Part shown: positions 40,741-54,740 of the stretch, piece by piece
Position numbering within the stretch: the stretch's first letter is position 1
How the letters are laid out: each line of letters opens with the position of its first letter
Assembly (NCBI GenBank): GCA_963691705.1
Contig: OY829537.1
Coordinates: 55,528,304 to 55,592,303, forward strand
Reading direction: 5' to 3'
From: Viola odorata
Taxonomy: Eukaryota > Streptophyta > Magnoliopsida > Malpighiales > Violaceae
Length of the DNA stretch: 64,000 nucleotides
The notes under the pieces: model-generated
What the model was told of the DNA's origin: nothing
Seen by the model: the letters and a program-made list of their open reading frames with translations, nothing else
The model's database searches: none
Program-made: the position numbers and the translations under genes

Positions 40741-43700
40741 TCAAAAGTCTGATTTCATGAGCTTTCCTCGTGGCTTTATATTGATGTTGTCAAAGGGCTT
40801 CACCTGTTCGACATGGATATAATCCCTTGTTTTGAGCACCTGCGGAATCCAAATTGCCATTAAGCAAAACTCATAAGAAAACTAAGTATTACTCATTATG
40901 CATATCAACTGAATCAGTTATTTTAGTTCTAAGAAATTTTCATGCCAAAACTAGCATCAGTTGTCCGTTAAACTTCATGGCTCTTGAACGACACCATTCT
41001 CTTTTCTCATATCAAAAGTTTCAGAAAGCAAAACAGCTTTAGATCATTTACTATAGAAAAAGAAAACAACAAGTGCATCTCAAGACAATTCAGCAAATGA
41101 ATTCGAGAAGACCTTTCAGGCTATATCCATTGTTATAACTTTATCATTCTGGACCATACATTCAAGGTAACTAGATAAAGTCCGAAGAGCTTACCAGTGT
41201 TTCGAAAAACATCCTTGATGCTTCCTTACGAGTTTTACCAGCAAGTAGGTTGTCCATTAAAAGGACCTTTCTTCCATGTCCACCTTCTGCGTCAAATAGA
41301 GTCTGCAGGTACTTGGCCACCGCCCTACAAAAGAGACCATTTATGAACAATGAAAGACTTGGTATTGTAAAAAAGAGAAAGGGGAACCATAAATTAAAAC
41401 AACAAATGATGGCAGCAACTTTAAGATGATAAAAACAATTCCAATTGAATATTTGAAGAGTGATAGCGGTAAATCATTCATTAATGAAGTTTTAACTTCC
41501 AAAACTAAAAAAATGATTAACAGGGATAATTAATGCTAAATGACTAGAGCTTCAAATGAAGGCAAATGATTCCATGTTCTTCATTGAAGCTCAATCCAAG
41601 GCCTCATTTTCCATAATTTTCCATGCCAGCTATGTGTGCTAGGGAAAAGTTTTATCCAGGACACAAATCACCAAAGAATAAAGGTGATCGGAAATTCCAG
41701 CCTAATTTTAGACCAGAAAAGTGTTCAAACTGGCTGAGCTGAAGCCAGAATTTAGCCTATATTAATTGGGGGTAGAAGAGATAAATTGGGTTGAAACTTG
41801 AAAACGAGAAAGATACAGGAAAAGCCTTTAAAAAAAAGTATGATAAAAGAGATAAATAAAGCTATCCCTCATTTTCGTTTGGAGTTGCAAGAGGAATCAA
41901 CAAGATATACACTAGATATATCAAAAACCACTATAATGTAGCAGGTGCAAGAGGAATCAACAAATTAATCCTGGAGGACCAACTTCAGCATATGAATTTG
42001 ACTACACTAAAAATCAGGGACAGTCAAAATACAAAGATCCCACTCATGAGACAGAAATGCACACCGGAAGAAAATATCTTCCAAGATATTCCAACTACTC
42101 AGCATATGAGGTAGGCTTAAAACAGATGGAGCATACACACCTAGAACGAGAAGACCATCCACTATTTTCAAGAAGGTGAGCATCATCAGTACCCTGCGTA
42201 CCATCGTCGTCTTCATCTACCTCATCATCATCCACGTTCAAAAATGCTGAAAAAAGATAAAACGAACACTTAAACAAGCCTTTGACGAAAAAAAGAAAAC
42301 AAACAGGTCATAGTTCTATGCAGAAATGTGTTTGTCCAATTGATGATATCAAACACATAACAACAAACATGCAACTAAGACTAAGAAGGGCACAAAGAAA
42401 AAATAAAGATATCTATGTGCTTGATTCAACGTGTCTAGTGAATCTTAGAAAAAGACTACGTATCTTATAATTATGCAAACACAAAACAATCCCAAAATGC
42501 TTAGTATAGCTACAGTGTCAACCATACTTATGAGTCCTACAACACTCAAGTATGAAACTAGAAAAACAAAAAAGCATGGCCACAACTGGTCTAAGCTATT
42601 CTAACTAGGAAAAGATTTAACTATGTTACAAGTAACTAATGCACACCAACAAGGAAAAACAATAAACAGACGGGGAGACAGAAGTTAACCTGTGTTATTT
42701 GCAAACTCAGCATCTTGAAAACTCTGCATCGCACAGCCAACATAATTAGGGTATACCAACATGAAGTCAACAACCATGTAAGACATCTAACTATTAAAGC
42801 AGACTCCCAAAGTAGTTCTCACAACAATGAACAGAGGCATAAACAAGAAAAATCGCACAATCAAAGCAAAATGGTCAGCGACATAGCAACACAATCAAGA
42901 TGGCCAGTGACATAGCAACACAATCAAGGCATACAACTGAGTATACAACATGTTAACCATAAATACTTTGTGGTCGTTTATTATTGAATAACAAATGCCC
43001 ATAAATTTTATTTGAAGTTAATAATTCAGGATCACAAAAGTTCTTAGAACTAGTTGAGAATATTAATTGTAGAAAAGTAGCCCAGAGTTATCCTTGACCA
43101 AAAAGAAAATTCTAGATGACTTCATGTCATGGGACTCAACAGAAAGCATAGGCCAAAAGTGACCAGAATACCCCCATGAGAGTATATGTGATAAAATAAC
43201 GGTCCGTGAATGTTATGTTGCATAACTTAGATTAGTTCCTAGTGATAGTATCATGTATGACAATGCAAAGGGAAAGGACTCAATTTAACTGGATCCTCTC
43301 ACCAAAAGTCATTTTCAACACAGTAGCCAATATAAGATGCAGAAAATGACAGGAGCTAGCTTGCAATGAAGTAATCAAAAGCAACCAACCAAGAAAATGA
43401 AGAAAACTATGAGAAAGATCAAAGAATCCAACTTACGTCAGTATCCCTCTGGAGAACATGCTCAAGAGAAGCGTCTACTAAATCCATGGTTATCTGTTGA
43501 TCAGCTCTTTCACAGCCCGGTAAATTTCCATCATGTGATTTAGCATTCCTGAAATCTTCACCATGTTCCAGTGGATAAGAAGAATCTGTTTTACATTCAT
43601 CATCACATAACTGACTAGAGATTTGGTTCTTCACATCATGCCCCAAGTTCAAAACCTCATTGCCAACCCCCACCTCACCTTTCTCAATGTCATCTGTAGC

Positions 43701-46700
43701 TTCGTCAGCATTTACAGAACTTTGGTTAATGCATGCACTAGTTTCCATAGAGGCATTTGCAAGTGAGATCTCTATATCACCAGTAGGAGCAGAAGCATAT
43801 CCCTGAACATTATCTCTGATTTCAAGTGATTCATCAAATTTGCTTTCCTCATGGAAAATCTCCTCCCCTGTCATCAATTCATTTCCAACTGAAATAATAT
43901 GGTCAGTAGGGTGTTCTATAACTTCAATACCATCTGGTCCCTTTCCATTGCTCAAATCCTCTGCAGCATCACCTTCTTCTACTGGTTGAGTGTCCATTTT
44001 ACCAGATGGCAGGCTCAAAGTGCCTATCTGCGGCGAAGAATCAGCATCAACAATTTCACTCGGGAGACCACGTGCATCAGTGGGCAGAGCTGGCATACTA
44101 CAAATATCTACAGAATCAGGTTGAATTTGAGATGCCTCAGATCCCTGGACCCTATTGTGCATTGTTGCATCAGCAACTTCATTTTTCCCCTCACCATCAT
44201 CCACTTCATTTGTATCCTCAACCTTTTCATGTCCTGAAGTTCTAGGAATGTCAACATAAGCAATAGCATCCATATCCCCTTGGTTATCAATATCACAAGG
44301 ACCTAAGTGAGGGTCTTCAACTAGCCTGCTCTCAGACTGAACAGAAAAGTCAGAAGCTTCTCTATTAGCGTCATTTTTGGAGATAACAGGATCAATGCGT
44401 CCTTCGCTTTCATGAAACTGGCCCATAAACAGCACAGGAGAACTCTCTGTCTCCCCAACTTCCACAGGAGCATTACTATCAATCTTTTCAGAAATCCTGA
44501 TTCTTCTAACATCAAATGCCTCCTTATGCAAACATACCAGTTCAGCAGACATGCCTGAAAGACCAAATACTTGATCAATTTGCATTATCAGAAGCATATG
44601 GGCTTCTCCGGAGATACAAAGCAGAAAAAGTTGCAGTATGGAAGGTATCAGGTTATATGTGAAATTTACACCAACAAGCCAGAATGTTCGAATTTCAAGA
44701 GAAGGTTAAGAAACAGCATAATGCAAGCTTGCAAGACTCATGCTACATGGTAACTCCTTGAAATATACAGCCTGTGACACGTACCTTCAGTTCATCACCA
44801 CATGTTCAAGTCCAGGATATATCATGTAGGGAAACCCCTTATTCTATATATTGATACGAATATGATTTATATACACACCTAAGTTGTCTAGAAATGGTAA
44901 GTGTACAGTAGATGATTCCTAAACTCTTGCTACTATTAATCCCTAGAATAATCTGACATGTTCAAGTCCAGGATATATCATGTAGGGAAACCCCTTATTC
45001 TATATATTGATACGAATCTGATTTATATACACACCTAAGTTGTCTAGAAATGGTAAGTGTACAGTAGATGATTCCTAAACTCTTGCTACTATTAATCCCT
45101 AGAATAATCTGACATGAATCCCTAGATTCATGCCAATGATATTGGCATTAGCAATGATGATGATGCTAACTTCACCTAGGAAGAAATTCTGATCAAAGAA
45201 GGGATGCACAGATTACTAAGAAAGGAAAGAACTAATGGAAGGATGAAATAAAAACAGAATACGTTAATCTAAACAAGCGACAAAGCAAATATATAAGGTC
45301 AATGACAGAAATATTAAAATCAGTGTCCCCTTCAAAGTATATAAACAAAAAGCAGACGAACATTCTGTACTTATTTACAGAATAAACTCACCAGTTAATA
45401 CAGGTTCAATGAAAATATCTCCCTCTAAAAACTGTCTTTGAATCATCAGAATTTCTGTGCATGTACACGGTGCTTTCTTCCGAAAGCGACGTATGTCTTC
45501 GGTACTGGTCAGCTGTTGACGTATAATACTTCATACAGAAAAGAGGACAATTTCATTGTCAGTTAGGGGTATGTTCAAGAATTCACTAAAACAAAGATTG
45601 GTGTGTTTGGCCAAGTGATGAAACCAAGGAGTTGAAGCTGGGATAGTGAACACAAAACTATCAACAAGTGGAATATATTTGACAAGTGTGTTTAGAACCA
45701 AAAAAGCAAATATCAGCATTATGCTACCTCGTCTTCTTTCTTTCTTTCTATGGGTTAAAATCACAAGGACCAGAAGAAACAAATACCAAAAAATGATTTG
45801 CAAACTACAAGTTACTAAATTATAGTTTTGGCTTGAACCACATTTCTTTCAAAACATTACCAGGAACAGAACACTAAACAGGAGTGTTGAGAATGGCATA
45901 GCACATAAATAGGCATGAGAAAAAGAAAATGTTGTACAGTACAAAATAAAAGGCAAAAATGTCAAGTGCAAATTCTGTCAGAACTTAACCAAACGCAGCA
46001 TACAGAACTGAAAATTTTTTCACTACTCCTAAATGCAGCATATCCAACTTATGAACAGCAGTTTGTGATAGGCAAGAACAAAGCAAAAAAAAGAGGAATT
46101 GCTTAGTGTGACATACTCGCCAAGCAACACCATCGAGTCATCCATAAGCACTTTCCTCTTCAAGTTGCTAGGTCGGGATGCAGACCGGGTACGCTTCACT
46201 GATGCCATTTCAGATACAGGAGGAGTAGACTTTATCTTCAAAACTGAAGATCTTCTACCAACTGAAATAGCAAGAAGATACGTTCACCTCAAGCCACATT
46301 TTTATAGATGCATAACCTCATAAAGTAGATAGCTTTTGAAACTTTACTGAAAAGGATATGGTTCTTACTATCACATCACATCACAATTGTAAGGAATCAT
46401 TAATTTCATACCTAAAATAGAAGACAACAAATCATCATCATCAGGAATGGACTCTTTGGTCCTCTTGGATTTGCTCATCATCCCAAATGATTCTACTGAA
46501 TCTAAACTTTGCACAGTTAGTGCACTTTCTGTGAAAGTGCGCTTTTTTCCAGTAGTTTTCGTGCCATGAATGCTCCCATCATCCTCTTCTGGAACTTTAT
46601 CTGTTGTTGAATCCAATAACAAATCATTGGGGTTGTCAAGAAGCATCTGTGGCGCAGACAGCAACTTCTCAGGAGCAGGCAAGTCCGAATTCATGGAATG

Positions 46701-49700
46701 ATGCAAGTTGTCAGTCTGATTTTGATAAGTGGCAGCATTGTCCAGTGGCTCAAGATGCCTGCCAGCTGCCTGAATTTCTGCAGGTAAAATGGGATCTAAC
46801 ATCTGATTTTCCACTGACTCCATAACAGCATTTGCATCACATTCTTCACCTGAATTTTTGTTTTGAGAAAGAAAACATGCATACATAGATATTAGTAAAC
46901 TGAAAGGCATCACCCTATGCTGCTACAATTAATTTTCGTGAAAGCATATAACTGAACAAACCTTGCACCTTAGTGGAAGTTTCAGAAGCATGGAATACTT
47001 CCTCCCTTCCAGATGTTTGCAACAAGCTAGGCAGAGCACCTTCTGGTTGTAATTCAGTGTGAAGTCCATTGTCAACAACCCTGTTAAATGATGCTTCAGG
47101 TTGCGTAAGAGAGGAGTTGCAAGCGCAGAGCATACCCAAGTAAGTAGATGTCATATTCTCATTATCAACATGATCATGCAAATGTTCAGGATCTCCTGGT
47201 CCCTGAGAAGACTCAGTTTCAATAACGATCTCAGTGACACCAGGCAATTCCAAAGGACTGACAGCATTTGAAGCTACAGCTTTGTCATTCAAGTTTGACA
47301 AAGATTCCTTCGTGACATTTTCAACATCCATTTTGTCTACCTTAACTTCCAATGACAGTTTACAGCTGCTGTTGGTTTGAGATAGAGAAGCAACATGTGG
47401 TCCATAGATGCATTCAGCAGCGCTGGCTGCATCCTCTGCCTTGTCAGGACCATCATATGGACCTGCAGTTCCATCCGCTGGCATGTATCCTGTCTTCAGT
47501 ATACCAGAAGGTAAATCTTCCTGCGTCATTGCTTGATTGATCTCGATACCACCAGAAACACAACCATTCTTCACAGTAGGTATGCATACATCAGCATCAT
47601 GATTTAAATGACTGCCCAAAGATGAATCCATTGCATCATTCTTGAAAAGCTCTGACTTAATAGAAGCATTTTCTAAGCTCTCGACACCCATTACTTCAGA
47701 TAAATTGTGGTCTTCTAATTCTAACTGATCATCACAGGCAAGACCCTTTTGAACACTGGACAAATTTGGCTCTTCCACCAATCCAGGTGTAGATGGTGCC
47801 TGAGCATAGTCAACATCTTGACACTCTACCTGATGACAAAAGCACCATGTGTTTGTTAGATTGAGGAAGCAACTCTATTCCACTTCTATAAAATTATCAA
47901 TCCCACAAACAAAAAACAAATACAAAAAGAGAAAGTGGGTATGTGACAAGTAAATACAAGCAACCAGATGTTCGGGATATACATATCAACCTTTTCTCTA
48001 GGGTTATTCACTGTAATGGCATCAGGAGATTCAACCATCATGTCATGACTCATATCTTGTTCCGGGTATGTTGTTGATCTGACAGATGCTTGAGGGTCGG
48101 CTCTGCAATCAAAAATGATGCTAGATCAGAAACCACTTATGTTGCAAAGTATGAGATGCATAATCTGATTGATTTACACCAGAAAAAATCCCATGGATGA
48201 ACAACAAGAGATACTGATATAATGAGCAATACAATTAATCAAAATCACATTAACTACTCAAAGTAGTGGTCTTGTGTCAAGTAAATGTTTAACCATGAAG
48301 AACCATGCCATGTGAAACAAGATAACTCTAGGCAAGCAAATTCCTCATAATTATCACGGAAACACAATCAAGCCACCACCTTGCAATATTCACAGAACGC
48401 AAACATCAATTCCAAATTTGCAAGTAATATAACACACATAACCAATGCTGTACATTGCAGTGGAATTTGGGGCATTTGCCAGAAGCCAAGATGATTTTTA
48501 TGGAGAAGCTCTAAACAATCCAAAATTTAATAGAGGAGATATATGGACAAACAATCACAAACATACAATGACACTTAATTATTGGAAGGAAATACAGAAA
48601 TGCCATAGAGTGAGGCCATACTCTAATACATCAGGGAGCACTGGGACTGCAGCCTTGTCGAGGAATATATCCTGTTATGATTAATCCAAGGGTATGTAAA
48701 TTGTTAGTAAATGGATGCATAGAATGAAATGCAATACATTGGATGAAGAATAATTAAACTCTTAACCAAAGGCAAAAAAAAAATAAAAAAAATAGGATGC
48801 CATGGGACAGTGACAAATAACCAAGCCAAGGATGGAATGGGTCCTATGAGAATTAAATAATAATCATAATCAACAAAACTAAAATAGCTAAGATTCTAGG
48901 AGGCAAATCAGTAAATTTGTGCTCCTTGAATTTTCCCATCTGCCAACTTGCTTTCATCAGAATAAATCCAAGTGGAAAGGCATCACTTCAACAGTTATCT
49001 CAAATAGGCAGGAAAGGTCTATGTGCAGGATGTGCACATTGCAAAGGTGACTGCGAATTAGACACTACGACTAAAACCCTTAGCAGTCCATGCTAACTTA
49101 GTATATAGCATTCTTGAACATGTACACATTACCTCTTCAAGGTCCAAACCAACTTGAGAAGTATCACCATCACCAAATCGCTCTGAAAAGAAAACACAAG
49201 TAAGAACCTAACATCCACTAAATGTGCACTCATTTCTAAGTAATTAAATGTGCCAGCATGCAAAGACGCACTAACCATCCAATCCAAACTGTGAAGTGGA
49301 GTAAACAACACCCTCCATGGTTTCCTGGAGTGTAATCTGCTCCCTCGTACTGATGTGATGATCGACATAGTTACTGCACAGGGTTGAGAAACAAAGATAA
49401 GATAAACTTCCAGAAGTTCATGGTCACACAAATGCAAGTGAAATAATACAGATTCAAATTCATTTGCTGGGACACGACAAATAGCTACTTTAAACCTTTT
49501 CTGATTGGGTATCTGAGAACTGCCAAATGATGGTCATTGAACGGTACAGCAGTTACTGTTGGTCACCAGCGGGGTCACCCATAAGAAAATCAATTACAGT
49601 ATTCCAGACCATTTCAGCATTATATATGTCTGGAATACTATATACAAAACCAAAGTAAACATGCTAAATGATTTGAGAGAGTGGTTTTGTAACTAACCCC

Positions 49701-51738
49701 TGCAAAATGTCATTATCTGGCAACTCAAAATCATCAAGATCAAATGTCTCTGGCAGGGTGATTGAGTGATACGGAGCAGTTGATTCTTCTGGTGGTAAAT
49801 CCACTGCTGTGGAGCGAAAAGCTTGCTTTATTTTCAGCAAAGCCTCACTGCAGTCATCAAAAAGGTAATTCACCTTTCTAGAATATATCCTCACCACACC
49901 AAGCAAAAGATGACTAGAAAGCCGAAGTGCAATAGGTACGTCAGGGAAAAGAATCGAATCTGCCCAAGGGGAGATTTCAAAGTCAGACAAGCGTATACAT
50001 GTTAACCATTCAAAACAGGAATTAGCGACAAAATTGAATGGTATCAAAACTTTAATTCACAGTGTAAAACACCAAACTTCCTTAAAATGGAAAGGCACCA
50101 GAAAAGACCGACAATAAATGTACTTGATTAGATATACAATGTAAGCATCATAGTTTAGGCACTCACAATGTGGGAAAACTAGCAATGAAAAATATCAAGA
50201 TAAGAAAATTACCATAAAGGTTACAAGACCTTGTGGCCACAAGATAAAAGTAAACTGCACCAAACAAAACGCACTTGCAAAATACAAGAGAATCCAGATA
50301 TGCCCTCTTCAAACAGAACCATTATATCCACTTCAATTAAATCACATGAAGAAGCTAAAGAGGACAGTTTCCAAGGAGAACAATGGGGAATGTGACAAAA
50401 AATTCAATATCATTTATTTCAAAAGTGCCAAAGACACACAAAGTGAAGATAACTGAAATTGACAGGCAGCAACAGATACATAAGATGACACAATAACATG
50501 AGTCACGTGTAATTTCTGTCACAGAAAAGGCGCATCAAAAGCAAATAAAAAAAAGACCAATTTAAATACACTTCAACTGAGATTTCAGCATCTGACACCT
50601 GAAGAGGCTCCCATCAAATGCTATGTAATAAACAGGTTTTGCTAAATTAACAAGGACCAATGTTCAAAACAAATAAGCCAAAGGCTGATGGACATTCATC
50701 AAAAAACAGGAACCTTATGAATTCTGTAATTAATTTTACCACCAACCCCTCAGAGATATACAGAAACATTTCTCCCAGTCAAAACTCAAAAGCAATAGTA
50801 GCTTAGCATGTTAAAAAAAAAATAGTAGCTTAGCAATTTGAAAGATTTTTCGATTAAAGAAAATAACAAAAAAAATAACATTTACATTCCAAATTTCCAT
50901 CAAATTCTTTCCCTCTCCAGAGAACAAATATTTTAAAGCTCAAAATAGTAATCAATCATAAAAGAGATCTTTTGACGGCCTTGCAAATTGGATTAACGAG
51001 CTAAACCCAAAATAGCACATTTGGCACACAAAATACTATTTCCATTATTAGACATGCTAGACAAAGCAAGAGGTATACAGAAGCAGCGATAATGTTAAGC
51101 CAAATGCAATTTTGCCGTTGGCAACTCAGTTGCAGTAATTACGAAGACCAGAAAAGGAGGGTATAACAGGAAAAAGTGATGGTTAGGTTTGAAACGTAAA
51201 TAAGGGAAAAATAAAAGGAATTTTGTTTTCTTCCCAGAAAGGGAGAAGAAAATATCTCCAATTTTGTTTTGCTTACTAAATTGTCAAATCATAGATAATT
51301 TACAAGTAAGCTTACAAACTGCAGGTGTAAAGACAGATCCATCAAAGAAAGATTTAATAACAGCTCAATCACATTTACATTTTTATCATCTCCATAGTTG
51401 AAGGAAAAGAATAATAATGTAAGCTCTAGGTTGTGGAAAAGGAACATATAATTCAAAAAATAAATAAACTATTGTGAAACTGTGAAATTTAACTTAGCAG
51501 ATCAAATAAGCATTACCCACTTCTACCATCTTTTCATTCTTTCGTTTTGATGGAAACGAACAAGTAACAGAGATATTAAGAATCCTAAATAGAAAGAGGA
51601 TGTAAGACACTGACCTACAGAGACACCAATGTCAGTATCAGCAACCTGATTCTTTCGGAGCTTCCTCTCCAAGTGAGCAGCTATCCATATGGTCCCTAAA
51701 GGACCTTTCTTTGCCAATATAAACTGAGAATAAAACAT
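40741..51738 (-). CDS. SYN4: Cohesin alpha-kleisin, RAD21/SCC1 family, SYN4-like, 15 exons, 1,256 aa
   Basis: Kleisin subunit that closes the SMC1-SMC3 ring for sister chromatid cohesion. Coding exons: 51738-51615, 49959-49698, 49373-49276, 49182-49133, 48671-48622, 48102-47991, 47829-46962, 46849-46412, 46261-46117, 45528-45392, 44554-43437, 42723-42690, 42246-42141, 41324-41195 and 40839-40741. They sum to 3,771 nt, divisible by three. The N-terminal Rad21/Rec8 domain begins MFYSQFILAKKGPLGTIWIAAH and includes HLLLGVVRIYSRKVNYL and ITLPETFDLDDFELPD. A long acidic, low-complexity middle follows. A conserved block is DIIRQQLTSTEDIRRFRKKAPCT. The C-terminal winged helix is WSSRSRAVAKYLQTLF...GKTRKEASRMFFETLVLKTRDYIHVEQ, which contacts the SMC1 head. 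Length and the long middle resemble Arabidopsis SYN4 more than SYN2 or SYN3; the orthology is inferred. Confidence 0.92.
44800..45111. repeat. 156-bp near-perfect tandem duplication in a cohesin gene intron
   Basis: Units 44800-44955 and 44956-45111 begin ACATGTTCAAGTCCAGGATA and differ at one position I can see (GAATATG/GAATCTG). It lies in the intron between exons 10 and 11. Confidence 0.9.
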
Positions 51739-52440
51739 CTTCCTTTCTCTGTTTTACCAACTAACAAACAACAGAAGTACAGAACCCATTAACAAAACAA
51801 TTCTACTAGAATTCACACTACCACCTAAAATTCTTATAATTTACACCGGAAGCCCTCCATTAAGCCCAAGTTGAAGTAAAAAATCCCTTGACTTTGTCTC
51901 TCTCCAGATTGGGAAACAAAAAAAAGATAACAAGAAGAAGGACAACTGAAATTCAATGGGCTAATGTCATACTGGAGCAAATCCTAACTGACAGGTAGCA
52001 AACTGTGGACTTGCAAACCCTAAATTCAGCAGTTGTGGGTCAAAGTAGAACAGAGGGAGGGAAATTTGAATGGTGAGGAAAGAAACCTAATTTAGTGTGG
52101 TTAGGTATCACACAAAGTAAAAGAGGAGGAAGAAGTAAAGAAGAGGCCAATTTACACAGAATTGAAGGTTGAGGGAGAGAGTGGAATGCTTGGAAGGAAG
52201 TGAAACCCTAAGTTTGCTGATGCCATGGCATGGCGGAGAGAGTGCTGAGGAAGCAGAAGAATTGGGAAATTTGTTTCTAGAGCGAGGTGAGAGAAAGATA
52301 GGAGAATCTATGTATGAAGTGAAAGAAAGAGAAGAATGGAAGAGGAGCATGGAGGCAGGAAGAGAGAAGCGGCCTTCGTTTTTTGATTCTTGAGATTTCA
52401 AGTGTGAAATTAGAAACTTGATTTTTTTCTTTTATTTGTT
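51739..52440 (-). promoter_or_regulatory. 5' UTR and promoter region of the cohesin gene
   Basis: On the - strand this region is pyrimidine-rich (CTTTCTCTC, CTTCCTGCC) with short AG/GT sites. It is probably 5' UTR with one or more introns. Frames on both strands are low complexity and not supported as genes. No clear TATA box. Confidence 0.4.
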
Positions 52441-52597
52441 AGTATTTTTTAAATCTTTTTAGTTAAAGACAGAAGAGCTGTTCGAGTGTTGACCCTGTAC
52501 TCTTCTTGCATTGGTTACGCTATGTTATCTGTTATCTATTCCTTTCTCCTATTTTCTTCGTGCAGGAACACATTGAAACTTGGCTCTCTATTTTATA

Positions 52598-52856
52598 CTC
52601 CCTCCGTCCCTCAATAAATGTTGTTTTAGCTTTTACTTTTACTGTTTCGGCACGTATCTTAAAACGGTCAGTAGATTCACTATTTGAGATAATTTTACCC
52701 CTAATTTTTTCTGGGAAGTACGTTAAGGATTAACGTACGTTCAAAAAAAAATCGGATTTTTTTGGGGTCAAATAGTGCCTCATCCGGCCTCCTCGATATA
52801 CGTTCCCTACTGAATATTGGGATGCGAGGAAGACAGGTAATTCAATCCAAAGGGAG
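52598..52856. mobile_element. Stowaway MITE (Tc1/mariner), 259 bp
   Basis: It starts CTCCCTCCGTCCC and ends AAAGGGAG, flanked by TA on both sides (52596-52597 and 52857-52858). CTCCCTCCGT is the hallmark terminal sequence of Stowaway elements. No coding capacity. Confidence 0.85.
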
Positions 52857-53070
52857 TATCTTTTTTTATTGATATTGATTTATTCCATGAAGAGAACCTA
52901 GCCCAGTCATAAATCACATAAATTAATTAGTGGTCGTATTCAAAATTCAACCAAAAATCACTCTTTCACTTTAATTTTTCATTGTCCTATCATAAAGATA
53001 TGGAAATTTTCAACATGCAATTGTCTAATAATGTAAATTTGTCTGGCGATCAATCCAAAAAAACAATTCA

Positions 53071-53190
53071 TATATCAAATACAATCCTTACTTAAAAAAA
53101 TCATTGTAAATGTTTTTAATAATTATATTATATATCAAATACAATCCTTACTTAAAAAAATCATTGTAAATGTTTTTAATAATTATATTA
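53071..53190. repeat. Perfect 60-bp tandem duplication
   Basis: TATATCAAATACAATCCTTA... is present at 53071-53130 and 53131-53190 with no difference. Confidence 0.95.
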
Positions 53191-54740
53191 GTAAAATCTA
53201 TTTTATAGGGTTACATTTTTCTAGTTAATTATTGAAGTTGTGTGCCGTTTAAATATTATGATTTACCTCTGAAATTACATAATAGTTATATCGCAATTAC
53301 ATTCATCTAAGAAAAAAGGTAAAACTCTTGTATCTCTCTCATTTTTAAAGAGAGAATCTTCTCCCAAGTGAGTTTTTATCTCTTATGTGTGCTCCTTCTC
53401 CTTTATGAGTCTCTTTTACTTTAGTCATCTCCCTTTAGGAGATAGTCTGTCTCACTCTCTCGATTCCAACAATGGTTGGGAATCGAGAAGAGGGTTTTTA
53501 GTTCTACTATTTTGCTTTATTTAAATAAATAATCATTCAATTCTTCTTATTCTAGATTTGACAAGGTGAGTATCGGATCTGGTGTCTTTAGCGGGTACGT
53601 GTTAGATTTGTACTCGCCTTGGTGTTTGTGTGGAGGTATCTTTCTTTTAGGGTTGATCTTGTGCTCTAGGAAGCTCGAAAGTTTTCTGCTCAATTTGTGC
53701 GCAACTATGGTGATAGTTTTGCTATTTCGCATTGATGGGTTGGTGATGGAGGTGGTGTTTGTCCTCGGAGTAGTTATGGTGGTCAGTTTCTTCAATGCTC
53801 TATGAAGCAGCATCGTTCATGATTAGGATAGGGGTAGGTTACCCTGGATCTGTTGATTCCTCTATTTTGCTTTCAATGGATCTTTGACTCAGAGGTACGA
53901 CGCTTGATGTAGCCCAAAGGGAGGCTTTGGGAGTTTGTTACGCTTTATATACATATGTCACTACTTGTTGTCAGTTTCCGACTCTTCACTTTCCACGTGC
54001 AAGATGCCTTCGATTTTTGTTCCGAGTTTGGAGATCTTCTTTTCATTGTTGTTTAGCTCCTTTGTTTGGCCATAAATGCTAGCAACAATAATTATTTTGT
54101 CGTTCTAATTCTTTACGACTACGGTGACAACGACAACATCTTGCTCTGCTTCTTGTTGCTGCTAAGATTAGATTTGGATTTCTTTTAGGCTTTTTTTTCT
54201 TTTTTTTTACGGGGGGTGGTGGACCTTATTTGTTAGCGTATTAGGTTTCTACTTGTCTATTTTATCTACTTTGTAACCTTGAGCTTGATAGTTTATACAA
54301 CTTATCAAGGGGCTTAGCCTGATTGAATTCAATCAACTCCAATTTGCTTAAAAGAAAAGAAGAATAATAAAATTTGTGTAGCACCTACGTATGATTTTGT
54401 CTTAATTAATTTTTCATTACCCCTTTGATGTTAGGTGGTGCTGAAATTGCAATTATCATTTTGCTTTATAATTCTTACTCGAACTAAATAGCATATTCCA
54501 AATATTATTTAAGTCCATATTAAAAAATAATTGAGCCATGACTCACTAATATGTGCAAGGGATATAGGTAGTAAAGAAAATATTAATTGCTTATGTATCA
54601 CAAGTATGATTTCTATAAATATGATTACTTTAATTTCACTATTTTAAACTTAATTAACCAAAAATATATTTTATATGAATTTCTCTTTTCAAAAAAAGTA
54701 CCTTTATTTTTTACAAGTATGATTACATTGTTACATTATA
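53191..54740. other. Gene-free repeat-like DNA
   Basis: No supported gene. Around 53320-54350 the + strand has the look of the 3' part of a non-coding repeat or LINE tail (T-rich tracts, ending in AAAAGAAAAGAAGAATAATAAAA), but I find no protein motif. Confidence 0.35.

Noticed and set aside
52108..52401. Overlapping frames on both strands upstream of the cohesin gene
   Set aside because: Purine/pyrimidine-rich low complexity typical of a 5' UTR; no domain.
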